A stretch of DNA of 64,000 nucleotides from Rusavskia elegans (lineage: Eukaryota > Ascomycota > Lecanoromycetes > Teloschistales > Teloschistaceae): contig SAUG01000092.1 of NCBI GenBank assembly GCA_011316305.1, positions 62,001 to 126,000 on the forward strand. Direction: 5' to 3'. Below the pieces are notes generated by a model, which was given only the letters and a program-made list of their open reading frames with translations, had not been told where the DNA came from and searched no databases. A program made the translations under genes and the position numbers. Every line of letters starts with the position of its first letter. Position 1 is the stretch's first letter. Of this stretch, positions 49,321 through 60,947 are shown in pieces.

Positions 49321-52267
49321 ATTTTTTCCTAACTTTTTTTATAGTATTATTTTTTTCTATTACTAACTTTTACTAGCGTTTTTCTGCCGATATCTAGATT
49401 AATATTAAATAGAATCTAGAACCGCGAGATAAATTGAATTATAATATTAAATATTAAAATTTAATTTCTAGTTTTTAATTTTAGATAATATTATAGTAAT
49501 AGAGAAAAATATATTATTTTTAATATCTAATAGAATCTATTAATTCCGATTACTATTTATTAATACTTTTTTCCATTTTTTCTAAATTTATAAAATTATT
49601 ATCTATTAAATAGTACCGTCGATTAATAAAGAATAGTAGTTCCGAACTAGTAGCTAGATAATAAAAAGAAATTTTCTAAATTTTATATAATATAGTAAAT
49701 ATCGTTAATAAATTTAAAAGATATTAGATTAATTCTAGAAATACTACTAGTAGATATAGTAGAAACCGTTTAATTTAGTTTATATTATTAAACCTATAGA
49801 TAAATAGTCGGAAATACTTTTATTAAAAATAATAATAAAAGAAATAAAAATATATAGATAGTTTAATAAAGTTTAACTAGATATAAAATCTTTTAGATAT
49901 ATTAAAAAAATCTAAATATTTTATTTAATACTTCGCTATTTAACTAGCTCTATTTCTTATTTACTAGACCGTCTAATTTATAGATAAAAAAGATAGAAAA
50001 ATATTATTGAAATAATTAATATCTTAATAGATTATATAAATAGTAGATAATTAATTAAAGTAAATAATAGCGTAGTTATAATTAAACATAAATTGGTATA
50101 TATTGAATAAAGTCAAAAAAAAGATAGAAATTATAATAATTAATATTATATCGATAATCTATAAATACTATACTATCTAATGGCTTTAGCAAACAAAATG
50201 AAATATTTATAAAAAATTTTATAGATATATAATATATAATTAATTATAAAAATCGAATTAAAAAAATAGATTTAGTCGATTTAATTAGTAGATATTAATA
50301 AATAAAAACTATTCGTATATTTTCGTATATTTTATTACTAGATAACTTTATTATAACCGTATTTAAATAAATTAGATATTATAATTATAATATAATAAAA
50401 ACTTTTCTCTATTTTATAATATTTCTATCCTAATATTATTTTTTTATAATAAAAAAAAATTATATAAATCTTAGTAGTACTAATATCTAGTAATCTAATT
50501 ATATCATCTATTTTATTTAGACTTTTTAGTAGAATCTATAGAATTTAGTCGATAATAGCTTTTTAGAAATCTTCGATAAATATAATTTATATAAATAGAC
50601 GCCGGCGATATAACGAAAATCTATATAGAAAAAGTCTATCTAGCTATATAAATCGATTTCGATAGAAAATAACATCGCCGGTTTTAAATATAATATAATA
50701 TTCGGCTATTCTATATATATTATTAGCGATTTATTTATATAATAGAAATTAAAGAAGTATTATTATATTATAGAATTTTAATAATTAATAAAAAAATTAA
50801 ATTATAAAATTTAGGATATATTAAACAAATCGGTCGGTTGAATTTATTTTATAGTACTATAAAAGCTTCGTTTTTAATGGAATAATATAATTTTCTTGGT
50901 AGTCTTTTTTATATACTATATATAATATAGTCGAAAAATAGATATCCGATATCTAAAAGCCGATCTAAATCGGCGATTTTTTAATTTTAGTTTTAAAATT
51001 TCTTTTAAATATACTGATTATATAAAGATTTAGATAAATATTATTATTGATAGTATTAAATATATTTTCTTATATCTTCATTTATTTTAAAAATAGGAAA
51101 ATACGATTAAAAAATATTAAATATTTAGTAACGATTTTCCAGAACCGCTAGATAAAACCGAGGCCGTTTCGATAAAAATAGTATTAAAAAAAGTTTATTA
51201 AATTTATTTTAAATATACCATATCACTAGAACAGCTGCGAATTATATCTAATACCAGTATACTAGAGGAAATCATTCTACTATTATCTCTAGATCTCTAA
51301 ATAATAATTTCTTTTTATTAGTAGATATATTATTAATTTTTATACGTTTATAGAAAACTTTATAGTAGTATTAAAAATTAAAATTAAAATCGAAAGTTAA
51401 ATTATATTTTTTATCTTTTATAATAAAATATTTAGTATAGTCCCGATTCGCGATTAGTAATATAAACCCTGAATTATTTTATTACTGATGGGGATCCCCT
51501 ATAAAAGCTATTGTATAAACGATAACTTTAGTTTTTTAACCGTTGATTAATATATTAATACTATAGAGTCACCTATACAAGTTTAAGCAATAAATTAAAT
51601 ATAAGTTCTAAGAGCGTTTTTATAAATAACGAATCGGCTCCTAATTAGTAATATATTTTCTAAAATAGTCTATTCTACCGGTATTCTATATATTTAACCC
51701 GTCTCTAATAATTAAAAATTTAAATAGACAAAAAGTCGTATTATATAAAAGTAAACTTAAAGATCCGATCTATTAGTACTAATAGTAATTATAAATTAAA
51801 AAATATTTAGTACCGATAAAAAGGTTGGAATCGCTAGTAGATAAATAGATAGAACTAAGGTAAGAATTAATAAATATTTAAAAGAGATTTAAAAAAAATT
51901 TACTATCGTTATAAAAAATAGATTAACTTCTTACTAGTCTACTATCTTTAAGCCTCGAAGTTAGGCGTAATGATAATCAAACTAGTATATAGAACTAATA
52001 ATAGTTTATATAGATAGTAATTTAATATATTTTTAACGCTCTTTTTTACTATAGATAGATTTAACGATAATTAAAGTAGCAGGCGCTAGAAAATATAACC
52101 GTCGTAGAAGTCTAGGCGATAAGCTTATAAAGCGTATATATAAGTAGTTTAAACTCTTATAGTATAAAATAAACAGGGTATCTTCGCTAATATATAATAT
52201 AAACTAGTTGGAAAAAAAGCTATAGAAAACCGATATACCTATAATATATATATATACAAAGATCCAA

Positions 52268-52334
52268 CCTATAATCTATACCCGGCCTATAATCTTTTTC
52301 TAGCCTATAATCTCTTTCTAGCCTATAATTATTC
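52268..52334. repeat. 18-bp tandem repeat, 3.7 units
   Basis: The unit CCTATAATCTNTTTCTAG begins at 52268, 52286, 52304 and 52322. It lies just outside the 5' LTR of Copia B. Confidence 0.85.
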
Positions 52335-52351
52335 TTTTATTCTATTAGCCC

Positions 52352-52356
52352 GATAG
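52352..52356. repeat. 5-bp target duplication GATAG, left copy
   Basis: Exact match to 60943-60947 on the far side of Copia B. Confidence 0.85.
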
Positions 52357-52532
52357 TATTGGAAGTACGTGTTACGTACAACAGCTGTGCCAAGGCGCTA
52401 AGGACGCTAGTACCGATTAGGTCTAGTGGATCTAGGCGCTAAAGCCCTGTTATTTCTTTTTTATATATTTAGTTTAGGCGAAAGCCTATCTTAGTAAATT
52501 AAGCTTGATATTCTATATATATAATTTTAATA
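52357..52532 (+). repeat. Copia B 5' LTR (176 bp)
   Basis: Starts TATTGGAAGT and ends TTTTAATA. Its first 50 bases keep ACAACAGCTGTGCCAAGG, while the two other LTRs read ATAATAGCTATACTAAG there. It is the least mutated copy and shows the original sequence. Confidence 0.9.
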
Positions 52533-52548
52533 GGTTATAAACCCGGAA
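52533..52548 (+). promoter_or_regulatory. Copia primer-binding site, half-tRNA type
   Basis: Directly after the LTR the sequence reads GGTTATAAACCCGG. With two RIP G-to-A changes reversed this is GGTTATGAGCCCGG, close to the complement of the anticodon stem-loop of initiator tRNA-Met (anticodon CAT). Copia-type elements of some insects and fungi prime from a cleaved initiator tRNA in this way. The match is seen; the mechanism is inferred. Confidence 0.65.
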
Positions 52549-53740
52549 GTTCTAGCCGATATAATTTATAATAGTTATTATTATTATTCGCGAGTATTAT
52601 ATATTTATATTTAATTTCTTTATATCTTTATCGAATTTTCTTTTTTATCTACCCTTTAATAGATCCGATATATATTATTAAACCGTATAAAGTATTTAAT
52701 ACGGCGAACGACGAAGTCTATAGTTATATTACTATTTATAAGTACTCTAGTAACTACCGAAATCATAAATAGCTAAATAGACCTTTTTCGTTTTATTTTA
52801 CGACCCTTTCTAGCCTTTTAAACTACTAACCTCCTTATTTTTAGATAGAACTATTAAATCGCTAATTTACTATATATAGATACGTTACTATAGAAATATT
52901 ATACTAGGTACGGTAGTTAGGCTTTTAAAATTAGATTTTTATAATTATTAGTCTTATATCCTACCGTCTAGCTAACGCTAGTTATCGGCGTATATCCTAT
53001 AGTAATCCAGATAGCCAAGCTAATACTAGCTATTATAAATAAATATAGAAAGCGACTGCCTAGCTAATTTAGTATAGGCTAGGACCTTTATAAAATAGGG
53101 GGCTAGTAGACTATATTTCTAGCTATTATATCTTTTCTAATCTCCTAATAGTCTAAGCGAGCCCCTATTATTTCTAAACTAACTACTTTACTTCTAAATC
53201 TAAAGCTATTAAGTTTAACTTTCGGCCTTACTAGCTATATCGTCTAGTTCTAAGTAGTATAAAAATTCGAAACTCCCTACTTACTACTAAGGACTATTAT
53301 TATATTATTTTAATTTCTAAAGCTTTACTTAATCTATTCTAAATCTTATATCTATCTCTATATTATTATTAAAGCTTTATACTAATTCTTATAACCTTAA
53401 GAGTTTTAAATAATATTTTCTTTAAAGACTATCTAATAACTTCCGAGTAAACTAAACCGCCTATAATTTCTAATTTTCTATTAAAGACTATAGGCTCCTA
53501 TATAACTAATAGTAAATCGACTTCGCTATCTAGGACTATCTATACCTAGACTCTAATTACTATCTATCGAAATTATCTTCTATTATATTTAAAAATAATC
53601 TAGATTTTTTTATAACTTTTAGTTCCTTTCCGATATTTCTAAGCCCGAGTAATTTATTTAGTCTCGAAGTTATTATATCTCCCGGGTACTCGCTTTTAGG
53701 CCCTCTTTTAGACTTTTCTTTTTATAACGCTATTCCTCGC
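52549..53740 (+). other. Copia B leader and N-terminal gag region
   Basis: About 1.2 kb between primer site and the region shared with copy A. Pro/Ser-rich fragments suggest coding, but the start is not resolved. Confidence 0.45.
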
Positions 53741-54358
53741 GGTACTCTATAGTCTAGTATTAAATTTAGCGATTTATCTACCCCTATAATTTTAACTATA
53801 GATAATACTAAGCTAGGGGGTTCTAGCTACCCTTTTAATATAGTTCCGAAGCTCGAGACCCGCTCGGATTATAAAAATTAGAAAAAAGCTATTATAGCTT
53901 ACTTCGTTTTTAATAACCTCTAAACTACTACTAAGGGTTCTTTACTTCCGGCTCCTTCTAACTATAAGGAAGAACGGATAGAACGTATCTATATAGTAAT
54001 TAAAACGATCTATAGTATTAACGCTAAAAACTTTATTAAAGATATTAAATTAGATATTAAAAAGATACTAGATAAATTCTAGATATAATATAGAATCTAT
54101 AGTATTAGTAAACTTATAAAACTCGACGCCTAGCTAGATACCCTCTATTATAATAGTTTTTTTAAGAGCGTAGAAATTTATAGAGCTAAATTTTATAAAT
54201 TTATTAACGAAATTTTAGCTATAGGCGTTATTATTTTAGAAAGCCTTTTTATTTTAAAATTCCTTCGGGGCCTTAAGGCCGCTTTTAGCTACTTCTAGAC
54301 CTCGTTTACCTAAAATAATATTATTATTAGTAATAAGGATAAGCGAAAATAGAAAATA

Positions 54359-55175
54359 CCTTAGAGGCATTTATACATTTTCAGACATTTAGTTAATATT
54401 AAATTATTACGTATATTGAATTCGACAATTTACTAATATTAAATTAATAAATAATTAATTAGAACTTTTAATCGATAAGATATTAAAGATATATTAACGC
54501 TAACAATTAATCTAGCTATAAACGGATAGTTCGAACGAGTTTTATATTATTACTAACAAACTGTTAACAAAGTACTAATAAAGTACTAACAAAGTATTAG
54601 TAAAAAGATATTTATAATATTAATTCTATTAAATCTATTATATATATACAATTTCGTTCTAGATTTTAGAATCTAGAACTTTAGTCTAGTAGTTAAAATC
54701 TATAATTTAGATTATCTTCTCTAGTAAATTAGAGATTTCCTAATTAAGCCTAGCGTCGATTCAGTATTCGAATCCTTCGAAAGTCCTTTTTTCTAAATTT
54801 TTAAACTAATTTCTAGACAGTAATATAATCGATATCTCGATTCCGATTAAAGGATCTAGATTGCGCTAACTAAATCTAGAAGTTTCTAAATCGACCTATC
54901 GAACTCGAAGTCGATAGATCGATTTCTTTTTATATTATTAGTATAGTAGTATTTTATTAACTCTTTAATAGCTCTTTATTAGCAGAAAGTTGACTATTTA
55001 TTAATATCTTATTAATAAGAAACAAAAAGTTAGAGGTAATTTATAATCTAAAGTAACTATATATTATATAGTATTAATAATTATTAGATAATCTAGACTA
55101 TTAGCTCGTCTTACGTAATTAAGATGTTAATAAAATGTTAACAAAAGATCTATAGATTTACTAGTACCTCTAAAG
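54359..55175 (-). mobile_element. TA-flanked non-autonomous DNA element, copy 2 (817 bp)
   Basis: Same family as 43216-44023, inserted in the opposite orientation at a different point of the sister Copia. The intact site in copy A (GAAAATAATTATTCTAG, about 42524) against AAAATA | insert | TAGTTATTCTAG here shows TA duplication. The ends are CCTTAGAGGCA and TACCTCTAAAG. The interior contains short direct repeats such as AAAGTACTAACAAAGTACT. Confidence 0.8.
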
Positions 55176-55492
55176 TAGTTATTCTAGATAAAACTATTAG
55201 TACTATTATTAGCGAGGAATACCGCTAATATAGTAATAGTAAATCTACTACTACTAGAACTAAGACCTTCCTATCTATAAATAACCCGAGTAAGTAGGTT
55301 ATTAAAATCGACTACTATTTCTACTATAGCCGAAAAGGCTATATAAAGAATACCTACTATAGTCTATATCCTAAATTAAAAAAGGCTTAGATAGTAAAGA
55401 AGTAGAAGAACGGTAGTAGTAAACGCTAAAAGGGTAATAGTAATAAGAGTAAAGGCGGTAAAAAAAAGGATAGTGAAGATAATAAAAATAAT

Positions 55493-55672
55493 AAATCTAA
55501 AGATAATAAATCTAAAGATAATAGATCTAAAGATAATAAATCTAAAGATGATAAATCTAAAGATGATAAATCTAAAGATGATAAATCTAAAGATGATAAA
55601 TCTAAAGATGATAAATCTAAAGATGATAAATCTAAAGATAATAAATCTAAAGATAATAAATCTAAAGATAAA
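55493..55672 (+). repeat. 15-bp in-frame minisatellite (KSKDD), about 12 units
   Basis: Eleven full units and one partial unit of AAATCTAAAGATRAT start at 55493 and repeat every 15 bases. In the gag frame each encodes Lys-Ser-Lys-Asp-Asp/Asn. Middle units are identical (GATGAT) and flanking units read GATAAT. Copy A has about two units, so the array expanded in this copy or contracted in the other. Confidence 0.92.
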
Positions 55673-56499
55673 CCTGCCGAGTCTAAAAAGTTACTAAATT
55701 TTATTATAATAGTACCGGCGACTACTAACTTTAGTTTCGTAACTTTTATTCCTATAGCTTTATCGGCTTTATTAAATAAACTAGATTTTACTAACGGTTA
55801 GATATTTAACTATATTTATAACTATTATACTATCTTCTAGTAGTATCTTTTCGTTAAATCTAGTATAAAATCCGTCTAGAATAAATCTATAATCGGTATC
55901 GGTAGCGCTATTAGCCCCCGACCGATTATTAAAAGTACTATTATATTGAACTACTTTATTATTAGTAGATACCGCCCTATAGAATTCTATAATATTTTTT
56001 ATACCCCCGGGTCCGGCGCTAATTTTCTATTAATATTATAAATTTAGAAGATAGGCGTTAAAGTAATTATTAAAGACTATAGCTTTAGCTTTAGTTTTAG
56101 TACTCCGAATTTAATATTAACTATTTATATATATAAAGGTCTATTTCTATTAAATATTAATACTATATAGCGCGGCCCTATAAAATCTTTTTCTATTTTT
56201 TTTTCTTTTCTATCTTTATTCCTATCTTTATTAATACCCGATATAGCTTTAAAGGCCCTCGCTAAAATATCGGTAGAGATAGAAAATATCTAGTATACCC
56301 GGCTTAGATACCTAGGAAACTAAAATTTATATAAACTAGTAAATATATCTATAGAAATCGATCTATTTAAAGTCTCTAAATCTAAATCCGATTTCTATAA
56401 AATTTATATTTTAAGTAAATAATATAAATAGCCTTATAGAAACTATATCCGCCCTAGTAACGGTCCTATAGATTTTATTTATACTAACTATATAGAATC

Positions 56500-57060
56500 T
56501 ATTCGAAAAGGTAAAGTTTCAGTAGTATATAATAGGAGCTAATATATCTTTATCTTTCTAGATAATAATACCTAGAAGTACGATATCTATATAACTAAAA
56601 TAAAAGATAGCTCTAAAACTTTTAAATACTAGAACTACTTCTACGCCTATAATAAAAAAGGTATTTTTATTATTAAATATTTTTGCAGCGATAATAAATT
56701 TAGAAACTATATTATATCTAAAAGCTTTACTAGTAAAAATATCTAGTAGAAGTTTACCGTATCTAATAATCTATAATAGAACGGTACTTCCGAGTATTTC
56801 TGGTAAATACTAATATATAAAGCCTATCCTATATTAGTTTATAGCTGCTTTAGTAAAAAATATTAGCTGCTATTTATTAAAACTACTATTTTTTTATATT
56901 TTCGGTTATCTAGTAGTAAATTAGATATATGTCTATATACAAAGGAATATACTTTAGATTTAAGCTAATTCTATATTTTAGATTCTATAGTATATCTAAT
57001 ATATAGTAAGAAAACTCGGAAGTCCTATAATTAAAGCTATAAATATATTCTAGTTAGTTA
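56500..57060 (+). pseudogene. Copia B integrase relic
   Basis: The frame (congruent to 2 modulo 3) reads YIQILDNNTQKYDIY, then IIKYFCSDNKFRNYI, matching 'xxLRSDNGGEF' with the second catalytic Asp intact. NNLQQNGTSEYF at about 56765 matches 'NPQQNGVAER' around the catalytic Glu. Trp and Gln codons are stops. Confidence 0.8.
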
Positions 57061-57769
57061 TTTTAGCGATACTATCTATAAGCTATTAAATTTTTAGAAT
57101 AAAATCGTCCGCGCTTCTTCTATAATATTTAAAGAAATAGGTTAAAATCTAGATTTATTAGATCTATAAGAGTTAGAAAAATCTAAAGGTAAATAGTAAC
57201 TCCTGCGGAAATAGCAGCGTACTAATAGAAGGTCTAATTCTAAAAGGTTATAGTTATAATCTAGTAACCTTCTATTAATATCTAAACTAATAGCTTCCCT
57301 TTATTAAATCCTAGTATTTTACCGAACTTTTTTTATCTATAGTTAAATTCTATTACCGGCTAACTTACCTAATAGTCTTTATATTACCGAAATCAATAAT
57401 TCGGATTCGGATTCCGATTCCGATATATTATTACTCTATTTTTAGACTATTATATCTTATCTATAAACCGATTATACTATCTAATTCCTTATTAAAGTTC
57501 TATATAATTACCCCGAATCCGAGTACTAGATAATTACGATTATTTCTCGCTAGACCTAATTATAAATATCTATATATTTATTAGTACTATAAGAAAAAGT
57601 ATTATATTAGAACCTTCCGAACTCTAGTTATATAAGGAGGCTATAGATTTACTCTATACCGACGAATAGCGTAAGGCTATAGAAGAAGAACTAGTATTAT
57701 TAGAACTAAACGATATATAGATACTATATACTAGGGTTTTACTACCTTCTATAAAATATCTCCTAGGGG

Positions 57770-58620
57770 GTAAATAGGTATATAAGATTAAAAAGGACGC
57801 CGATAGTAAAATTACGCGTTTTAAAGCTTACTAGGTCGTTTATAGCTTTAAATAGGAAGCCGGCGTCGATTTTAATAAAACCTTTATTTCTATTATTAAG
57901 CTAATATTATATAAAGCTATTTTTACTATAGCTACCGTCTATAGCCTAGAGCTTAATTAAATAGATATTAAAACGGCCTTTTTTTATAGTTATATCGATA
58001 AGATTATCTATGTATAATATCCTACTAGTTTCGGTAATTCTAATATAATATATAAATTCCGGAAGGTCTTTTATAGTTTTAAATAGTCGCCTCAGGTCTA
58101 GTACCGCTACTTCGCTAAATTCTTCGCTACTATCGATTTTAAATTTCTAGAATCCGATTATAGAATTTTCTATAACGGTATAATTATTATCGGTATTTAT
58201 ATTAATAATATTCTTCTATATAGTACTAGTTATTAGAATCTTAATAATATTAAAGTATATCTAAACGAATATTTCTAAATATTAAATTTAAGCCCTATTA
58301 ATTTCTATCTCGGTATAAAAATTATTAGAAACCGAGAACTCCGTACTATTTAGTTAAGCTAAACTACCTATATTAAATAGATTCTAAAGGATTATAGTTT
58401 CGCTATCTATAAAAATAATATTTCTATTTCTATAGATTCCGGCCTTTATTTAAAAACTATTCCTACCGACTAGAACTACTTTCTACTAATAAAGTATAAA
58501 TATTAGAGCGCTATCGGCTCTTTAATATATACTATATTTAGAACCCGCCCTAATATCGCCTTTACTATTTCGGTTATTAATTAATACTCGTCTAATTCTA
58601 TAAACTACTATTAGATCGCT
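57770..58620 (+). pseudogene. Copia B reverse transcriptase relic
   Basis: The frame (congruent to 1 modulo 3) reads YKIKKDADSKITRFKAY then TFISIIKLI, matching the N-terminal block of Copia RT. The catalytic box is Tyr-Ile-Asn-Asn at 58198-58209 (YVDD expected), followed by ILLYSTSYQNLNNIKVYLN. Both catalytic Asp are lost by G-to-A. Confidence 0.82.
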
Positions 58621-58679
58621 ATTATTAGAATTTTTAGATATCTACGTAAAACGGTTTATTTTATTCTTATCTATAGAAG

Positions 58680-59120
58680 CGACTTATAGAAGCTTCGGGG
58701 GTATACCGATACCGATTAGGTAGATAACTATAAAACCTATCGCTCTATCTTTAAATATATTTTTAATATTAGATCCGACGCTATTAGCTAGTTATCTAAA
58801 CGGTAAACTACTATAGCTATATTAATTACCGAAGTAGAATTAGATAAGGAAACTAGAGCTATTAAAGAGGCTATTTAGTTAAATTATATTCTAAATTAGT
58901 TATTAATCGACAGGCAGATTCTAAATACTTTTTCAGATATAGTAATAACTAGGGCGCTATTATTTTCGCTAAAAACTTTTAGTTCTATAGTTATACTAAA
59001 TATATTAATATCTATATTAAATTTCTATAGGAGAAAGTCGTAAATAAAACTATTAACTTTTAGTATATTCTAACGGAATAAATTGTAGCTAATAGATTTA
59101 CTAAAGTTCTAGATTAAAGT
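58680..59120 (+). pseudogene. Copia B RNase H relic
   Basis: Matches copy A 46560-47000 in order and content. Blocks correspond to the 'TEAEF' and 'HIDIRYHF' motifs at the C-terminus of Copia pol. Confidence 0.7.
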
Positions 59121-59619
59121 AAATTTAAAGCTTTCTATATAGCGCTTAGATTTAAAGACCTAAAAATCCTTTAAATTTTAAGTAATAATAGCGATAATCC
59201 GTCTAAATTATAAGGACCTTTTCTAATAATAATTTCCCCCGGAATATAATTAACTCCGGGGTACTAGCTATTACTATACCTATAAATATTATCTTCGGAG
59301 AATATAATATATACTATAGAAGATAGTTAAACTTTTAAGTAATTCTAGACCCTATAGGCCTACCTATATAATATCTATATCGTTTTTAAATTACTATACT
59401 TTTTATATATTCTCCGAAAGTATATTCGTTCGAAATCTATATATAGTTATTTATACCCGGATTTATCCTTCTATTTTAGTAGTAAAATACTAAAAGGGTA
59501 TCTTTAATCTATATCCTATTAAATTCCATATTAGATTTAATATATTAACTGGTTTTAATATCGGTAGAACGTATTTTAACTATCTAGTAGACTATTTAGA
59601 CTCTATATAAAGCTTTTTA

Positions 59620-60766
59620 GAGCTAGCGCGCAGGTATAGACTAGTTAGCGCCTTAGCCGCTAGCCGCCCGCTATTTATTTTTACCCGCTATCTACTACTA
59701 TTATATTTTTAAGTATATCTTTACTAATTCTATACTATCTAATATATAAATTATAATATTCGATTCTCTATATTCTATACTTTTATTTAATACTATTTAT
59801 AGCCGTTATAGATTTAGATAGCCTTCGAAAATTTAATTTTACCTCCTATATTTCTAGAAAGCTCGACCTATACGTATATATCGAAGTATTTAATAAACTA
59901 TTCGATAACTTTCGAATTTATATTACCTATATAAACTATAATAATAATCTACTCTATCTTTACCTTTAGGTACTATCCTATCTAAACCTCGAATCTAAGA
60001 GCTATTAGATAAAAAATAATATCGATAGCCTTTAGAATTATAATATCTTTAGCCGTCTATAGCTAGATAGTAATAATATATAAATATATATCGGGGTTTT
60101 TACTATCTAGCCGTATTACTAAATTAACTATAGGATCCTATAGAAATTCTAGGAATAGTACTATTAGAACGCTATAATCGTTAATAATCCGAAAACTTAT
60201 ATTAATTTTTAAAGCTATAGTAAATACCTCTATATCTAGAACTATCTAAGCGATATAACCTTGAATATATTTATAAAGGTTTATAATATTCTAATAGACG
60301 TTTAGTATACGCTCCTTTAGTAAATTAAAAAAAAATATAATATCTTTACCCTTTAGTACTTTAGCGATATCGATAATAACCGATAATATCTATAATTTAC
60401 CGCTAGATAGGTACTTTTAATCGCTAAAACTCTAGATACGCCCTTTTAATTGGGCGATATCCGTTTTAAATACTTTAAATAAATCTATATTATAAACTAG
60501 TACCTATACTAGTACTCTACTAAATATACTACTACTATAAAAGGTTTAGAGTACTATAGAAACTATAGGAGCTCTAATTTCTTTTTATCTAGGTTTCGAT
60601 TTTTATAATTTATATATATATATCTACTATAGTAGTTCTTTAAACTTTAATTACTTCGCCTTTATTATATATAAACTTTTTTTCCTTCGGGTTTTTTAGT
60701 AAATATATAGCGAGTCTATTTAATTTTTACTTTCGGTATATATATAGTATATTATTCGTATAGGAG
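59620..60766 (+). pseudogene. Extra 3' region of Copia B between RNase H and LTR
   Basis: Colinear with copy A 47460-48683. The protein-like frame ending near LLIGRYPF is shared by both copies with mostly RIP-type differences, which supports a once-coding or structurally needed region. Product unknown. Confidence 0.5.
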
Positions 60767-60942
60767 TATTAGAAGTATATATTACGTATAATAGCTATAC
60801 TAAGGCGCTAAGGACGCTAGTACCGATTAGGCCTAGTAGATCTAGGCGTTAAGGCCCTACTACTTCCTTTTTATATACTTAGTTCAGGCGAAAGCCTACT
60901 TTAGTAAATCAAGCTTGATATTCCATATATATGATTTCAAAA
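60767..60942 (+). repeat. Copia B 3' LTR (176 bp)
   Basis: Starts TATTAGAAGT and ends TTTCAAAA. It is immediately followed by the second GATAG duplication. Confidence 0.9.
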
Positions 60943-60947
60943 GATAG
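60943..60947. repeat. 5-bp target duplication GATAG, right copy
   Basis: Exact match to 52352-52356. Confidence 0.85.

Larger units (their letters stand above)
48860..52351. other. Inter-Copia spacer, AT-rich and CpG-poor
   Basis: No coding domain or element recognised. CpG is scarcer and CpA/TpG more frequent than in the elements (for example around 50160-50210 and 51470-51600), suggesting less or older RIP. It contains an exact palindrome GGGGATCCCC near 51488, a 15-bp minisatellite at 49094-49180 and an 18-bp tandem repeat at 52268-52334. Confidence 0.5.
53741..55790 (+). pseudogene. gag: Copia B gag relic, split by a DNA element
   Basis: The Gag-like part begins in sequence shared with copy A (LDNTKL near 53800). 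After the TA element it continues with a CCHC zinc knuckle at 55316-55357 (Tyr-x2-Tyr-x4-Tyr-x4-Tyr; CX2CX4HX4C expected). Then comes a Lys/Asp-rich tract whose repeats share the knuckle frame (congruent to 2 modulo 3) and spell KSKDD/KSKDN. An ATG-started stretch of 74 codons at 55473-55697 is only the shadow of these repeats in another frame. Confidence 0.75.
52357..60942 (+). mobile_element. Ty1/Copia element, copy B (full-length, 8586 bp)
   Basis: Two 176-bp LTRs, a perfect 5-bp target duplication (GATAG), a primer-binding site, and gag, integrase, RT and RNase H in Copia order on the plus strand. It contains an 817-bp TA-flanked DNA insertion (54359-55175), so the element itself is about 7.77 kb. 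It is RIP-dead throughout. Integrase and RT lie in different frames, so at least one indel occurred. Confidence 0.92.

Noticed and set aside
49085..49350. Telomeric or subtelomeric satellite
   Set aside because: No TTAGGG-type repeats are present. The minisatellites are short and local.
55493..55672. CRISPR array
   Set aside because: The repeats are contiguous 15-bp units with no spacers, in a fungal retrotransposon.
55473..55697. 74-codon frame of MINLK-type repeats as a repeat protein
   Set aside because: It is the out-of-frame shadow of the KSKDD minisatellite, which is in frame with the gag zinc knuckle.
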